NCBI GenBank assembly: GCA_963971575.1
Contig: OZ020611.1
Location: 183,410,535-183,474,534 of the forward strand
Source: Liopterus haemorrhoidalis
Lineage: Eukaryota; Arthropoda; Insecta; Coleoptera; Dytiscidae
Length of the DNA: 64,000 nucleotides
Direction of reading: 5' to 3'
This document shows positions 12,081 through 23,345 of the stretch, piece after piece. The notes under the pieces are model-generated. The model was not told the origin of the DNA. It was given only the letters and a program-made list of their open reading frames with translations, and ran no database searches. Each line of letters opens with the position of its first letter. Position 1 is the first letter of the stretch. The position numbers and the translations under genes are program-made.

Positions 12081-13202
12081 TAGAGCCCTGCGCGGATAAG
12101 CTTTTCTGTATCCGCATCCGATCCGCATCCGCACATCCATGATCCGCATCCGATCCGCATCCGCAGCTTTTGTAAATAACAAATCCGCATCCGATCCGCA
12201 TCCGCAAAAATATCCGCACTATCCGCACTACAGGTTTTGCTGTCAGTTTGGAAAGAACTAACATATTTCGCCTGTTTAGGTAATCTCTGCTCTAAAACGC
12301 TACTGAAAATTTTTGGATTTACCAGCTTATTTATTACTAACCTAACCTAAGGGACCCCAAAAGTTTTAAGGCCTAGATGCGCTAATAACTTATTTAAATC
12401 TAGAGAGAGATAACAATTTTGGGGGGCCTAAGCGTTCTTTTTCGTAGGGAGTAAGTGGCGTGCAGCTTTTTTTAATATTGAATTTTAAAAAAAAATCAGA
12501 AAAGTTACTTGATAGAAGGTGCTTCATATTTTTAGGATCAAGTAATTCTCTTACGCCATTTCGCGCATGGCGTTGCAACCCTTTTCAAATAGCAACATGT
12601 GTCATTTTTCAAATTTTTGGGATCTACAAGACTTTTTACTTCGGGTAGTATAAAAAAATTGGCAGGGTACATAATAAAATTTTCGAGAAAAAATTATGTA
12701 GGTAAATTTTGGTATTAAAATAAAAGTTACTAATCAGTTTTATGTAAAAAAAAAACTTTATCAGATTTAAAAGCCAGAATTAGAGCAGAGGTAGGAAGAA
12801 TTACGTCGAAAGTGTACCAGGAAACTTTTGTCCAAAATATTATTTTCTATAATATATTCAATAATAAAAAGAAAGTTAAGTTGATTGTCTCAACTCAGTC
12901 TTGATCATGGACAATTGTCTTAATAAAAATAACATGAAGTGAGATTGAATGCTACAAAATATCATGTATATACAGACAACCGAAAATAACCGAGGACTGC
13001 ATAGTCAGAACACAATTGCTTGTTTCTCCGAAAGTAACCGAAGATTTAATGCTCACGCGGATATTGCGGATAAGCGGATATGACATTTAATCCGCATCCG
13101 ATCCGCATCCGCATGGTTTAAATGATAATTTATCCGCATCCGCAGAAAAGTTGCGGATATCCGCGGATAATCCGCGGATACCCGCGGATTTGCAGGGCTC
13201 TA
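12081..13202. mobile_element. hAT-type transposon with (ATCCGC) subterminal arrays
   Basis: The 1,122-bp element has terminal inverted repeats TAGAGCCCTGC and an exact 8-bp target duplication ACTATCAA on both sides, the hAT signature. Both subterminal regions carry dense runs of ATCCGC/ATCCGATCC hexamers: about 12,108-12,232 at the left and about 13,055-13,195 at the right. They are largely inverted between ends and presumably act, or acted, as transposase binding sites. The AT-rich core encodes no recognisable transposase, so the copy is non-autonomous. Confidence 0.85.
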
Positions 13203-13510
13203 ACTATCAACTATGGGAGATATGCGACTATACTAGCGTCGGCGAATCAACGCAGTTACGTCACACGACGTAACAAACAATTGCATTGTTCCAAACAATA
13301 CAATCGTTAGTATATTTGTAGAACATTTCAAAAAATTTATATATTTTTAAATATTTTAAAAGTCACATACATAAGGTATATAACCATGCCACAAAAATGT
13401 CATTTTAGAGTAAAATCAAGGCTCCGATAATAAATAAATAAATGCATTAAGTAGTCTAAGGATTTTTTATAAAATAAATAAAAATACGATAAAACGGTGT
13501 TAATCTTAAG

Positions 13511-14143
13511 CTGCGTTCAGAGCTCTTAAATTAGTAGACTGTAGACCAGTGTTTCTCAACCGCTAGTCCGTGGGCCGGCAGCGATCCGCGACATTCTTTT
13601 GCCGGTCCGCTAGATTTATTTTACTATGCAACTATTCGCCTAATAAGTTATAACTCATTTAATTTTGAGTGAAAAACTCGGTCCTTAATCTGTTAATTGC
13701 TTAAGTAATAATTTGTTTCTTTTTTCACTAATTACATGTGATTTTTTATTTGTTGTTTTTTTTTGTGTGTTTGTAATCAGTGCAATAAAAAATATAAAAC
13801 TCTTGCGATACACATTACTTTCTAAACCCGCTGATCTTGCCGGTCCGCGAATTTTTTCTAGGTCGCTTGCCGGTCCGCCATGAAAAAAGGTTGGGAAACG
13901 CTGCTGTTAACTATAGCTTCTGCATTAATGATTATCACTAACAAATTTGTCATATGGCAAGGCGAGCAACCGTTCACACCTCTAAAGTTGTACGTTGTCA
14001 ATTGTGGATAGTTTTCTAAACTTTGTAGTTAGTGAGTTATTTTAATGAGTCAGACATAAAAACACATTGGCTATCTCAGTCTATATCAGCGAGAACGTTC
14101 ATATTGTACGCCTTTACATAACTTAACAAAATGTCATCGCGCA
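13511..14143 (+). mobile_element. PIF/Harbinger-like MITE fragment split by a hAT MITE
   Basis: It starts TTA-AGCTGCGTTCAGAGCTC and is similar to the 7,296-7,570 copy (inverted) and to the left half of 48,706-49,209. It is interrupted at 13,547-13,903 by a hAT MITE. The right terminus is missing. The AGCTGCGT ends and TWA-like flank suggest PIF/Harbinger, but no transposase is present. Confidence 0.5.
13547..13903. mobile_element. hAT MITE, CAGTGTTTCTCAACC family, copy 1
   Basis: The left end is CAGTGTTTCTCAACC and the inverse of the right end is CAGCGTTTCCCAACC. Flanking octamers CTGTAGAC and CTGTTAAC match at 6 of 8 positions. The interior contains several CCGGTCCGC words and is clearly related along its length to 27,834-28,145. 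Confidence 0.8.
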
Positions 14144-14514
14144 GATTACAATAAATTTCGCCCAAAATTAAAAAAAAAAAAATTTTTTTTTGGTGCCCCA
14201 TATAATTTTTTATCAATATCGAACTTCTTTCTAGGAAAATAAATAAATAAAATATAATAATAATATTTTGTCCCGCATTAAGATGCGTCCCGCAAAAGTC
14301 CCGCATTTTCACATTTTGTCCCGCATTTTGGATTTGGGAGGTGAGGACCTTTTGTTTTTTGCTGTTCACTTGGATTTGGGAGGTAAAGACTTTTTTTTTT
14401 GCTCTTCACTTGGATTTTGGGAGATGAGGACCTTTTTTTTGCTCTTCACTTGGATTTGGGAGCTGAGGACCTTTTTTTTTTACTCCGTCCCGCATTGCCT
14501 TCTTAAGAAAATGG
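14144..14514. mobile_element. hAT-like MITE, right end GGTCACCCTA, with minisatellite
   Basis: The right end inverse reads TAGGGTGACCA, close to the end of the 18,405 element. GTCCCGCAT words flank a tandem array. The left end was not found, so the left boundary is arbitrary. Confidence 0.4.
14333..14485 (-). repeat. Hairpin/A-tract minisatellite, locus 2 (about 4 units)
   Basis: The units read, on the minus strand, as GGTCCTCACCTCCC, AAATCC, AAGTGAAGAGC, then A-tracts of 7-10. Confidence 0.8.
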
Positions 14515-15515
14515 TCACCCTACCTTGAAATATTAAGTAGCGGGGGAGCAGAAATTCGTTCCATAACATTTGAAGAGCAAGGGACACAAATTAACTCCTA
14601 AACACTCGAAAAATTCCATACTTTTTATGTGTTGAATTGTGCCCCGCTGACTGTTTGTTCATGGGGCCCTAGAATGATACACTGGGGGCCCTACACAGCC
14701 CAGTGAATAGGTGCCCTCTTACTGTATAACACATTTATATGCTAGCTGTTCCGTTTGTAATAAATATTATACATTTCACTTAAATATTTGTATGCACCAG
14801 GGATTTAAAAAAATAGCATCAATTTAGAAAAAGAAAATATCGTGTTTTTATATGGTGTGTTTTCATGTGTGCGAGGAAAGGCGGCAGAACTAATGTGCCG
14901 TGGTATAAGAGCATAAGTTGAAAGCATCCATTTCATCTCATATGTTCATATCTATATTGCCATTTCTGATTAGAAGCAGAAAACTATCATAATTTGTAAG
15001 TGGAGTCAGTCGCTTGGAATATCACATCCAATAGATTTAAGGCTATCAGATGAATTGGAAACGGACGACGGTTTTTACAGGAAATTTATATTGTTTAAGT
15101 TTTCCATATTGATTTCATTTTCTCTGTCTGAAATATTGCTGTGTTTACTAAAAAATAAAATTTAGAGATGGGATTTAGTTTTATTAGGTTATTTTATTTT
15201 ATTACCAACTTCTATAAGAGCAATATTTTAAATTAATTTTTTATTTTCTGATTTAAGTTTTTATTACCCTCTTTTTTATTACCCCTCCATTCTCTTCTTG
15301 GGCACTGTTAATTGGCTTGACTTTTGTTCTCACTCACAAGTGTAAGGCGTATTGGCAAAGTATCTTATAGGACAGTGGATTTCAAGCTTTTTGCGTATGT
15401 AGCGCACTTTTGACGGTCAAAAAATTTGATGGAGCGCAAATGAAATATGAAAATTTATTTTTATCTACTTACATATATATGTAGGTATTACTCCCATATA
15501 GCTTACGCTTTTTAG
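14515..15515. other. Unassigned DNA
   Basis: GGGGCCCTA words near 14,660-14,700 and a lone hAT-like left end (CAGTGGATTTCAAGC near 15,373) are the only structure seen. Confidence 0.4.
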
Positions 15516-15715
15516 AGGTTTGTAGATGACCATAAAACTCTTATAACGTCGCTTATATGTCCGTCGGTCTGTCTGTTTTTCTGCCTGTTCTGTCTGTCTG
15601 TTCGATAAAAATTGTAGCCAAATGGCTTAAAATAGAAAATTGAAATTTGGCGTTCTTGTACTGTTTGGTCCACAAAAAAACTATAGTGTTCAAAAAACAC
15701 ATCGCTGGATAAATG
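15516..15715 (+). repeat. Dispersed repeat with (TGTC)n core, copy 2
   Basis: Tandem TGTCTGTC/GTCTGTCTG words are followed by TTGAAATTTGGC and then by AAAAACACATCGC, matching the order in the copy near the window start (AAAAACACATCAC at about 500). Confidence 0.5.
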
Positions 15716-16490
15716 TCAACAAATGTGACTGTTTTTTTTTTTTTTTATTTTGATTGAGGTGTCAAATAAAACCTCTTTGTGCTTGGATAAACGAATATAT
15801 TTGTAGTTTTGAAAATACAATTCTTTTTATGGGATTTTTGCCAAGTCATCCACCCTATTTCCCAGAGGCTTTGATCTAAAAATCTGAAAAAATTCTCAAT
15901 AATGTACATTGATGAGAACCGAAATAATTCAACAGAAATTTTTGATTAAATTAGTTTTGTGATAAATTTCGAATTTTTTGTCGTTACAAAAATATTATTT
16001 TTCTTTTTATTTATTGTTTTATATAAAAAAAGCTATTAAGGCGTTTATTAAAGAACGAAGAGTAGATTTTTTAAAATTACTTTATTTTAACATTTTGGCC
16101 AAAAATGTGCTAAAAAGCACACAAACTTGTTCCACACCATTTAACCCAGAGGGGTTAATCTAAAAATCTAAAACATTCTGTTTAATGCACATTAATGTGT
16201 ACCGGAATAGTACAAAAGGAATTTTTAATTCGAATATTTTAGTTATCCAATTTTATGATTTTTAATACAAACCCATACTTTAAATGCTAGATACCTACAA
16301 AACCCTAAAACATGTGAAAATACACACTTCATTACTTAATTTTTTTAATTCTCGTGATACACCTAAATGAAAATCTAAATGATTTTACAATCCATTACTA
16401 TTACTTTATACTGTAGCGACAACCACTGCAGTATAAAATAGCTTTTTCAGTACAGCATTCTATGCTGTATATCTATGCTGTATACACAGA
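15716..16490. other. AT-rich DNA, nothing recognised
   Basis: There are long A/T runs and short open frames without recognisable motifs. Confidence 0.4.
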
Positions 16491-16498
16491 TGACCAAT

Positions 16499-16670
16499 CA
16501 GTGGCGGCGCTAGCGGGGCGTCCGGGGGAGGGGCAAATACTTACCTGGGCCCCAGTTGCCTGCTCCCCAGAATTGTTGGGAGAAAAATGTATTTTAGAAG
16601 TGAGGACCTTTTTTTTAGGTCATCACTTGTATTTGGTCCTCCCATATTTTAAGAGCTAGCGCCGCCACTG
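16499..16670. mobile_element. hAT MITE, CAGTGGCGGCGCTAGC family
   Basis: The terminal repeats CAGTGGCGGCGCTAGC are exact inverse complements and the 8-bp target duplication TGACCAAT is perfect. The 172-bp element carries about one and a half units of the hairpin minisatellite (about 16,593-16,650). Exact ends and duplication suggest a recent insertion. Confidence 0.9.
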
Positions 16671-17104
16671 TGACCAATCGTCCCAAATATCGGAAGAAAA
16701 ACTTGATTTCGGTTCTCGAAGCGTCCCGAGAAAACCCTAGATGGGACGCATTTATCCCGATTTACCACAAGATATTAAATACATTATATAGACTATAATA
16801 ATAACTGTGATCGCAGATGCATCCCTGACAGGTGGGTCCATCAAATGAATGCGCTTTATAACTTTTGCGATTCTGGTTGGATGTTCTTGAATTTTGACGA
16901 TACGTGCCAAGATCAAGATTTTTTCGTGCTCTTGGTCTTCCAGAATGTTGTATATGGACATTTTGAACAGTTCCATCTGCTTCTTATCTTATCTTATCTC
17001 TAATTCGTCTGATGGTGTCTAGTAGGCGGATCAGTTTGAAATTGTCTCCTTAATTGTCTTTAAACATCTACCGCGTTTTCATAATTCCAGTAGCATTTCA
17101 TAAT

Positions 17105-17294
17105 CAGAATGGCATTAGGGTGGAACCCTCAGGGAAGCCGTCGTAGAGGTCGCCCTGTATCCACATGGATGAGAACGATACACAAAGAACTTGGTGCCCA
17201 TGGAACTACCTGGCGCCAGGTGAAGAGGCTTGCTCTTCAAAAACCCCGATGGCGCGTGTTTGTAAAGGCCCTATGCTCCAGCGAGGAGATCTAG
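17105..17294 (+). pseudogene. RTE-like LINE, C-terminal tail of ORF2
   Basis: The plus strand reads WNPQGSRRRGRPVSTWMRTI, then a 'TWRQVKRLALQKPRWR' block, and stops at 17,292. WNPQGxRxRGRPxxTWRR with a following RLAxDRxxW block is the conserved C-terminal tail of RTE/BovB-type endonuclease-reverse transcriptases. Only this tail is present, consistent with 5' truncation. The start of the reading is arbitrary because the upstream protein is missing. Confidence 0.75.
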
Positions 17295-18070
17295 GACACA
17301 ATATACATAATAAACTTTCTTTGTTCAAAACTTAATCAAGTTTCAGACATTATTTCTTAACGGCTAAACCTAAAAATCAACAAGTTACCAGGTATTAAAG
17401 TGTGGAAACATTTTTTTGCGACACTATGTATATGTATATATATGTATATGTACCTATAACCAAGCAAGGACATGTATAGATGTTAATTAAAGGTATTCTT
17501 CATTTACCATTAGTTTGGTTGGCCTAAAGCTTGGACGTAGTATTCTGTTTCGTAACTTATACAAATTTGTATATGTTTCAAACCTACACAGAAAATGAGT
17601 ATTGTCATTTGTTTGTGCAATATCATTTACTGCAATATATTATTGCTAAAGATTTTCTTTTGTTTTAAATTGCATGCCACTAAAAAATAGAAGCAAAAAA
17701 TATCAAATTCTTAATTTTAGATTTTGAAAACAATATAATTGGCGTGACATTTTATTTATTGTTCCAGTTTAAAAACAATATTGTATAAAAATGATAAATA
17801 TGTTGACAAGTAGTCAAGTGACATTTGCAAATCACAAATATCTTTATTTTAGTCACATGTTTACACAGAAAAATTAGTTAAATTCATTATGATTTCATTA
17901 AGAAATAATTGCGCCTTTATTAGAACAACAAAGAAAAACATCATTTTATTTGTAAATTCAGATAATTAAAAAAACATGTTATTTAATTATTATGTTTTTT
18001 CTAAACATTGGACTATGTAACACATGATTTGGGACATGTCTCTACACCATCTCCCGAAAGCTATTTTCGT
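17295..18070. other. AT-rich DNA, nothing recognised
   Basis: Part may be LINE 3' UTR just after 17,294. No other structure was found. Confidence 0.4.
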
Positions 18071-18074
18071 GTTA

Positions 18075-18205
18075 AGCCTCATTTATAATAAATCCATAGC
18101 ACAAAACCATGGCATAAGCATGAAGATGTATCAATGAAGCATATTGTTTGTTTATTATAAACAGGTATTTGTACTATAAGCAGAATAGTGATACACCGTT
18201 GATTC
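18075..18205. repeat. MITE-like repeat related to 9,177-9,323
   Basis: Shared words TTTATAATAAA, CCATA and ATAAGCAT occur in the same order in both places, and both have inverted-repeat character. No clear target duplication was found. Confidence 0.35.
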
Positions 18206-18404
18206 ACCTTATGCATATGCGGTGCGTTTCGAGTGAAAACAGACGGAGCAGTCGAGTCGATCGCTGACTCGACCGCCGTCTCGACGTACAATCCTACTTA
18301 GCCGAACAAATCACACGACTGCAGCGCGACTGTCGACAAATTGTACCCTTGCAAGAAACGCCCGGCGAGCTTGTCGAGTCGAAAATTCTTTGCTTACTGG
18401 CAAG

Positions 18405-18631
18405 CAGGGTGACTAGATTTCAGCTAAGTTAAACAGATTGAAAAAAAAGTCCTCACCTCCAAAATCGAAGTGATGAGCAAAAAAAAAGGTCTTCACTTTC
18501 AAAATCCAAGTGAAGAGCAAAAAAAAAAGGTCACCTCCAAAGTACAAAACCGGAGATTTCATAACAAAACCCGGAGGCCTGAGACTTTGGCCCGAAAACC
18601 CGAGACTCCGGGCGAAAACCTGGTCTCCCTG
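18405..18631. mobile_element. hAT MITE, CAGGGTGAC family, with minisatellite
   Basis: The left end is CAGGGTGACTAGATTT; the inverse of the right end is CAGGGAGACCAGGTTT. The 8-bp target duplication CTGGCAAG is exact. About three hairpin/A-tract units occupy 18,442-18,545. The right part contains CCGGAG/CCCGAGAC words. Confidence 0.9.
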
Positions 18632-19045
18632 CTGGCAAGTGTGTGTTCAGACATGAAAACTAACATTTTTCAGGCGTTTTTCGCAGCTAGAAAAGGTATG
18701 TAAAAGTATACCGATTGTTCATCGGCTCTCACTGCAAGTGACGCTAGCGTTGTTAAGTCGACACTTGCCTCGATACATTGTCGCTACGTGTAAACGTTGC
18801 TAAATTTGCCAGCTTATCGGTGTACTCGACCGCTGTCTCAACGTACTGTCCTATGAAACCCAATGGAACAAAACACAACAGTAGCGGGACGCGGCGGTTG
18901 AGTCGACAAGTAGTTTTTCCACGAAAAATAAGCGGCAAGGTTGTAGAGTAGACACTTCATTGCGTACTAGCAAGTGTGAGTGTTCAGACGTAAAATCAGC
19001 ATTGTTCAAATAATCGTCTCAGTACGTTGTTCCTAGGTTGAACAG

Positions 19046-19171
19046 TTGCGAAATTTGCAGGCTCGACCGTCGTCTCGGTATATTGTCGTAGAATTTAAAC
19101 TGATCCTCTCTAAGTTTTCCAAAGAACGTGTAAAAGCAACCTTTCAAGTATCTGACAGTCAAAAAGAGATG
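19046..19171 (-). pseudogene. PIF/Harbinger nuclease, N-terminal fragment (probable)
   Basis: The minus strand reads YLKGCFYTFFGKLREDQFKF and then a few residues before the similarity fades into a TCGAC-rich segment. The pattern G-x-F-x-T-L-x-x-x-L-R-x-D-x-x-K-F-(F/Y) is the conserved N-terminal block of insect Harbinger (ALP1-like) nucleases, which cut and join the transposon ends. The catalytic DDE core is absent. Assignment rests on this single motif. The frame on the other strand (103 codons) is likely a shadow. Confidence 0.45.
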
Positions 19172-19450
19172 TATTCAGTGTTGTCTTTTGTTGTTGCCTC
19201 TTCGGCAATTTCTTCTACAATAATACAACTTCTACTAAATACAATAACCCAAAGAGATGACGGCGCGTGTGAGAAACTGCAGTGGTTAGTCGGCTCCGGC
19301 ATTGGTTTTGCCGGTGTGTGTGTGAAAACTACCTTACTCTCTATCGTTCTGCAGTAGGCGGAAAATGATATTACAATAAAAGAAATAGTGGCCAGGTCAC
19401 ATCACTAGACACATAATTTTGGACAGCTTCTCTTGCCCTATCATTGTGCA

Positions 19451-20155
19451 AGGTAAACTAATTTAACAATTTTTTTAAAAACAATTGTATAGTCGTGTAA
19501 ATATAAAAAATAATCTTGATTTTCACGTAACTGTTTGGAGTAATTAAACAAATTGATATGCGTTGTTAAAATTTGCTGAAAATCGTTAAAGGCACGTTTT
19601 GCAATCCCCTTTATAGTACACGCAATGTCTCTAAAAATCCCACTAATACCATAGTGTAACCGCAGCAGACACCACGCGGTGCGGCTTGTTACCACAACAC
19701 GCCAACACATCATAGGAGCCAACAGCTAACGTCTCTCTTCATCTACATCAAAACAACGTACTGCCTGCACCAAATTATAAACCTAATACCGTTGTCAGAT
19801 TTACTGATTGTTCAGAGATTAATCAATCGTTTCCTCTTCATTTATAATATTAAGTGAATAGTAAGGGCTTGGAGTAATCAGGTGTAATAGGTACGGTGAC
19901 TATGTCCTTTATTAGATTAGTAGTTCTCAACCGATATGTCACGGTAAACATATACCAAAAGAGGTTCTCTGGAGAAAACGAGAAAAAATACATTTATAAA
20001 ACCAGGTACTGTTGTATAGTAATTTTATATAGGAAATTATTCATTCTCTATCTATCTCTTACTCGTTATTTTCTTGAGTATTAAAGGTTGCAATTTGCCT
20101 CTTTGACACACATATTCTAGACAGTTTTTTTTAAATATTGAAGTATCTAGGAAAT
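19451..20155. other. Unassigned DNA
   Basis: A 93-codon minus-strand frame (19,441-19,722) shows no recognisable motif and overlaps the end of the Harbinger remnant. Confidence 0.35.
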
Positions 20156-20406
20156 ATATCGTTCATTTGCTCAAAAGTGTCACAACTCAAAATTTTTCAT
20201 TTTTGAGTTATTGGTACAGAAATAATCATTTGGAGGGGCACATTTAATTGGTATAGCGTCAAAATTCAGCTTGAATAAATCTCCGCTAGAGGGCTAGTTG
20301 TATTGTCGTTGCACTCATTGAAGATATAGCGCTTTGAACCTTTAAAAGTGTCTTCAGTAAAATAACAAATATAGAGTTATGACACTTGCAGCAAATGAAC
20401 GATATC
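20156..20406. mobile_element. Inverted-repeat element (~250 bp)
   Basis: The left arm ATATCGTTCATTTGCT...GTGTCACAACTC pairs with the right arm GAGTTATGACAC...AGCAAATGAACGATAT, about 35 bp with few mismatches. No target duplication was identified. Confidence 0.55.
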
Positions 20407-20409
20407 TAC

Positions 20410-21177
20410 CCAAAGGAGAAACGCGATTGAAAACCGCTGAAAAGACGATGGACATCGGAACAAACAATCCTGTTTAATGATGTGATGAAAACCAATACTC
20501 GCTAGACCTTCTAGGAGGGCTACTATACACGTGTAGGTACACCTCTGCAGGTCTACTTGCACAGGTGTAACTGAACTGCAATACGGTATTCGTTAGTCCT
20601 CCACACAGTACAATTTTTCTGCACGCTTCTCTTAACTAGCCATGGCGTTAACAGACGATTTTTTAGCAATTATTTGCTTGCAAAAGCATAATAAATTCCA
20701 AATAAAACATGATATATAGTGAAAAGTTTGGTTAAAAAGAGCTATAATCATTTGAATTTAATAAAAGAATTGAAATTTTCATCTAAAAATTGGTATAATT
20801 ATTTACGGATGAACAAACAAGCCTATTTAAGGTTCCTGTCATTAATTACTACATTATTTATAAAGATACTATAATGAAGCACCTCAACTGAGCAATTTTC
20901 AGTCTGTTGGTACAGCTGTACACCTGCACAGTTCGCTTCGACAGAAATAACTGTGCAGTTTTATTCTATACTATCATGTGTAACGGAAAGACCCGCCAAT
21001 ATACGTCACAGGTACACCTGTATGTGTGTATCTGATCTTTCTATCTGTATTGGTCATAGAATAGTAAACTTTTACTAGATATTATTTACTTGTGTTTTTA
21101 TTTTTGTAATCACCTGCACGTTTCTTGTGTGATATTGTCTTTTAGTATAGCACCCAAATATCTTCATTCTTGCTACT
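20410..21177. other. Unassigned DNA
   Basis: Short words such as GTACACCT and TGTGCAG recur but no boundaries could be drawn. Confidence 0.35.
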
Positions 21178-21185
21178 TCTCCTGT

Positions 21186-21380
21186 CAGTGCTGGACTGGC
21201 CCAGTTCAGCACTAACTGGAATAAATACTCGGTATTCCACAGGGCCGGTGGCCCGTGATCTGAAATTAGAAAATCAATATTGACTTGGGCAGTTTAAGCA
21301 CTGGATTGAACCAGTTAGGCATTGGCCTAACCGACCCCACCAGTTTTCCCGATACGTAATATGTTCGCAGTCCAGCCCTG
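21186..21380. mobile_element. hAT MITE, CAGTGCTGGACTGG family
   Basis: The left end CAGTGCTGGACTGGCC and the inverse of the right end CAGGGCTGGACTGCGA are matched terminal repeats. Flanking octamers TCTCCTGT and TCTCCATT agree at 6 of 8 positions, suggesting an older insertion. Confidence 0.7.
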
Positions 21381-21388
21381 TCTCCATT

Positions 21389-22126
21389 TACCGATTTTGA
21401 CGGAATTACTTTGTTCTCAAAGACAATGATTTCACTTTGTTAATAAATTTGTTTATTGAGCAATACTTTTGATCAAAAATCTATAATTTTTTGTCTTTAG
21501 TCTTTATAAATAAGAGGGGCCATTAATTCTAGAATTTAGTAACAAAATTTTACTTTTGTATATCATTCAAAACATTCGTAAAAATGTTTTAACAATTTAA
21601 AATATTTAAATTATTTTTTAATGAAATCTCTGATAACATCTTTGTTTTAATATTCACCTGTACTTTATAATATAGAAAGGGTTTTAAACTAAAGTATAGA
21701 AATCAACATTTTATTCGCTTATTATGATAATATAATTCATAATCATAAATTTAAAAATTATTTAATTTTGCTATACTCGCAAGTCACGTTATGAACATTT
21801 AAGTGTGAAATATAATTACGAAAAATAAAATAAATGAGTCATTCCTCAAAATAATATGTTTTATTAGAGGTTTGCATGATGTCCCGGTCATATGGGATGA
21901 TAAATTGTTGGGGTTAACTTTACGAAATATGAAGGGGTGCCAAATATTTGCCAAACACTGGAAATTTACTGGTCTAAATGGAGTGACAAAGTCCATTATA
22001 TAATAACACCGTATTAGTTCTACAAGCTATTGTTATAAAATCTATACAATTAGTACCTTGACAGGAAATTAGCAATCTAACAAATGCTAAAATTAAATTT
22101 ATTATAATTTGATTACAGTATGGAAT
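21389..22126. other. AT-rich DNA, nothing recognised
   Basis: No open frames with motifs and no terminal repeats were seen. Confidence 0.4.
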
Positions 22127-23124
22127 TAGAGATAAAACGATACTATCGATACTAGTAAGTTCTCGATACTTTTTGTTAAGATATTTTACTGGTATTGATA
22201 CTTTCTTGCTGAAATTGATACTTTTGTTTATTTGTATAGCCTATTTCTTTGGTTTAAGTGGAACTAGATTTTGAAAACTAGTATTTTTTACTGTTTAAGT
22301 GAGGCTTCTTCAACAGTTTAAAAATCAGCAACTTGAAACAAAAATGAAAATTACATTTGATTCCGTTTAAACGTCTGGAATAGCCCAGGGGTCGGCAGAC
22401 CGCGGCACGCGAGCCACATACGGCCCTCTGAGGACATTAGTGTGGCTCTTCAAATTAAGTTGATAAGGAATAAAATTTAGAAAATGATCAAAAAGTCATG
22501 TATTAAAACAAAATTATGGCTCTTTAAAATGTTTACAGATGCCGTAAAGGGTGAATTTGGCTCTTTAGCCTCTAAAGTTTGCCGACCTCTGGAATAGCCT
22601 ATATCGGTTATAATTATTATCAGTAATATTTTGTATAGTAATGTGAATTAGCGCTCCTAGCGGTGAATCATGGTATTTGATATTAAGTAATACTGTAATA
22701 GTTTGACTGTAACCGGAAACTCTAAGCCTAAAATCAATTACTACGGCTAGCAGCATCAAATGAAACTTGTCACGCGCGAATTTAAATAATTAGGCGCCAA
22801 TTTGAAATCGTTAATTTAGATTTTGGTTATTTACTGCAACACTCACAACACTACGTAATACCGAATTTCGAATTATATAATAGTAACCCTATATTTTAAT
22901 GCGATAAGTCTTACTTTAAATCGATATTTTAATGAAAAACTCCCAAAAAGACTTGTTTGCTCTTTCTCAATTAAACTCAAGCCTGTCCAAACATATTTAG
23001 TTTGTTAATAAAGAAATTTTATAGTAGATTTTTTATTTACTAGAACGTTAATCACTCCTACGCAGTATCTATACTTTTTCCGATACCAGTATCGGTATCG
23101 ATACTACGAAACGATACCAATACC
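22127..23124 (+). mobile_element. hAT-like element with CGATAC subterminal arrays, copy 1
   Basis: The left end has AAACGATACTATCGATAC and more GATAC words. The right end has GATACCAGTATCGGTATCGA and ACGAAACGATACC before it is cut off by the MITE at 23,125. The interior (about 22,600-22,800) is an inverted match to 24,620-24,971. A separate MITE interrupts it at 22,386-22,591. There is no transposase gene, so it is non-autonomous. Confidence 0.65.
22386..22591. mobile_element. hAT MITE, CAGGGGTCGGCA family
   Basis: The left end is CAGGGGTCGGCAGAC; the inverse of the right end is CAGAGGTCGGCAAAC. The 8-bp target duplication GAATAGCC is exact. GGCTCTT words repeat inside. It is inserted in the CGATAC element. 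Confidence 0.9.
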
Positions 23125-23345
23125 CAGAGCTGCAGTAAGGAAAACTTGCGATAGGGGCAGAACCGTGTTTTGGCGCCCTTAGCAAATAAAAACAAGGTTC
23201 TCACCTCTCAAAATTTAAGTGATGAGCAAAAAAAAAAGGTCCTCACCTCCCAAAATCCAAGTGACGAGCAAAAAAAAAAAAAGGTCCTCACCTTCACAAT
23301 GGCGTTCCTTAGTCAAACCCGTCAGCGCCCTTTTCCTTAGTGCAC
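23125..23345. mobile_element. hAT-like MITE, CAGAGC family, copy 2, with minisatellite
   Basis: It starts CAGAGCTGCAGTAAGG and then runs parallel to the 31,950 element, sharing AAAACTTGCG, AGGGGCA, CCGTGTTTTGGCGCCCTT and CCTTAGTGC. Three hairpin/A-tract units occupy about 23,197-23,297. The right end is degenerate and no target duplication could be read. Confidence 0.6.

Larger units (their letters stand above)
18220..19450 (-). mobile_element. Decayed PIF/Harbinger-like transposon
   Basis: This region is locally GC-rich. TCGAC/GTCTCGACGTAC-type segments repeat at about 18,250-18,400, 18,800-18,980 and 19,010-19,090. On the minus strand it has two coding remnants: NDRAREAVQNYVSSDVTW (about 19,395-19,450) and a block read at 19,046-19,171. 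The composition differs sharply from the AT-rich surroundings. No complete terminal repeats were identified, and an 18,405-18,631 hAT MITE interrupts it. Confidence 0.45.

Noticed and set aside
12046..12264. 72-codon minus-strand frame rich in CGCGSDAD-type residues
   Set aside because: It is a translation of the ATCCGC hexamer array in the hAT subterminal region, not a gene.
6362..14710. Possible giant transposon between inverted AGCTGCGT copies at 7.3 and 13.5 kb
   Set aside because: Their terminal repeats face each other inward, opposite to what the ends of one element would show.
15373..15450. hAT-like left end CAGTGGATTTCAAGC
   Set aside because: No matching right end or target duplication found.
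19046..19357. 103-codon plus-strand frame
   Set aside because: The opposite strand carries the recognisable Harbinger-like block; the plus-strand frame has no motif.
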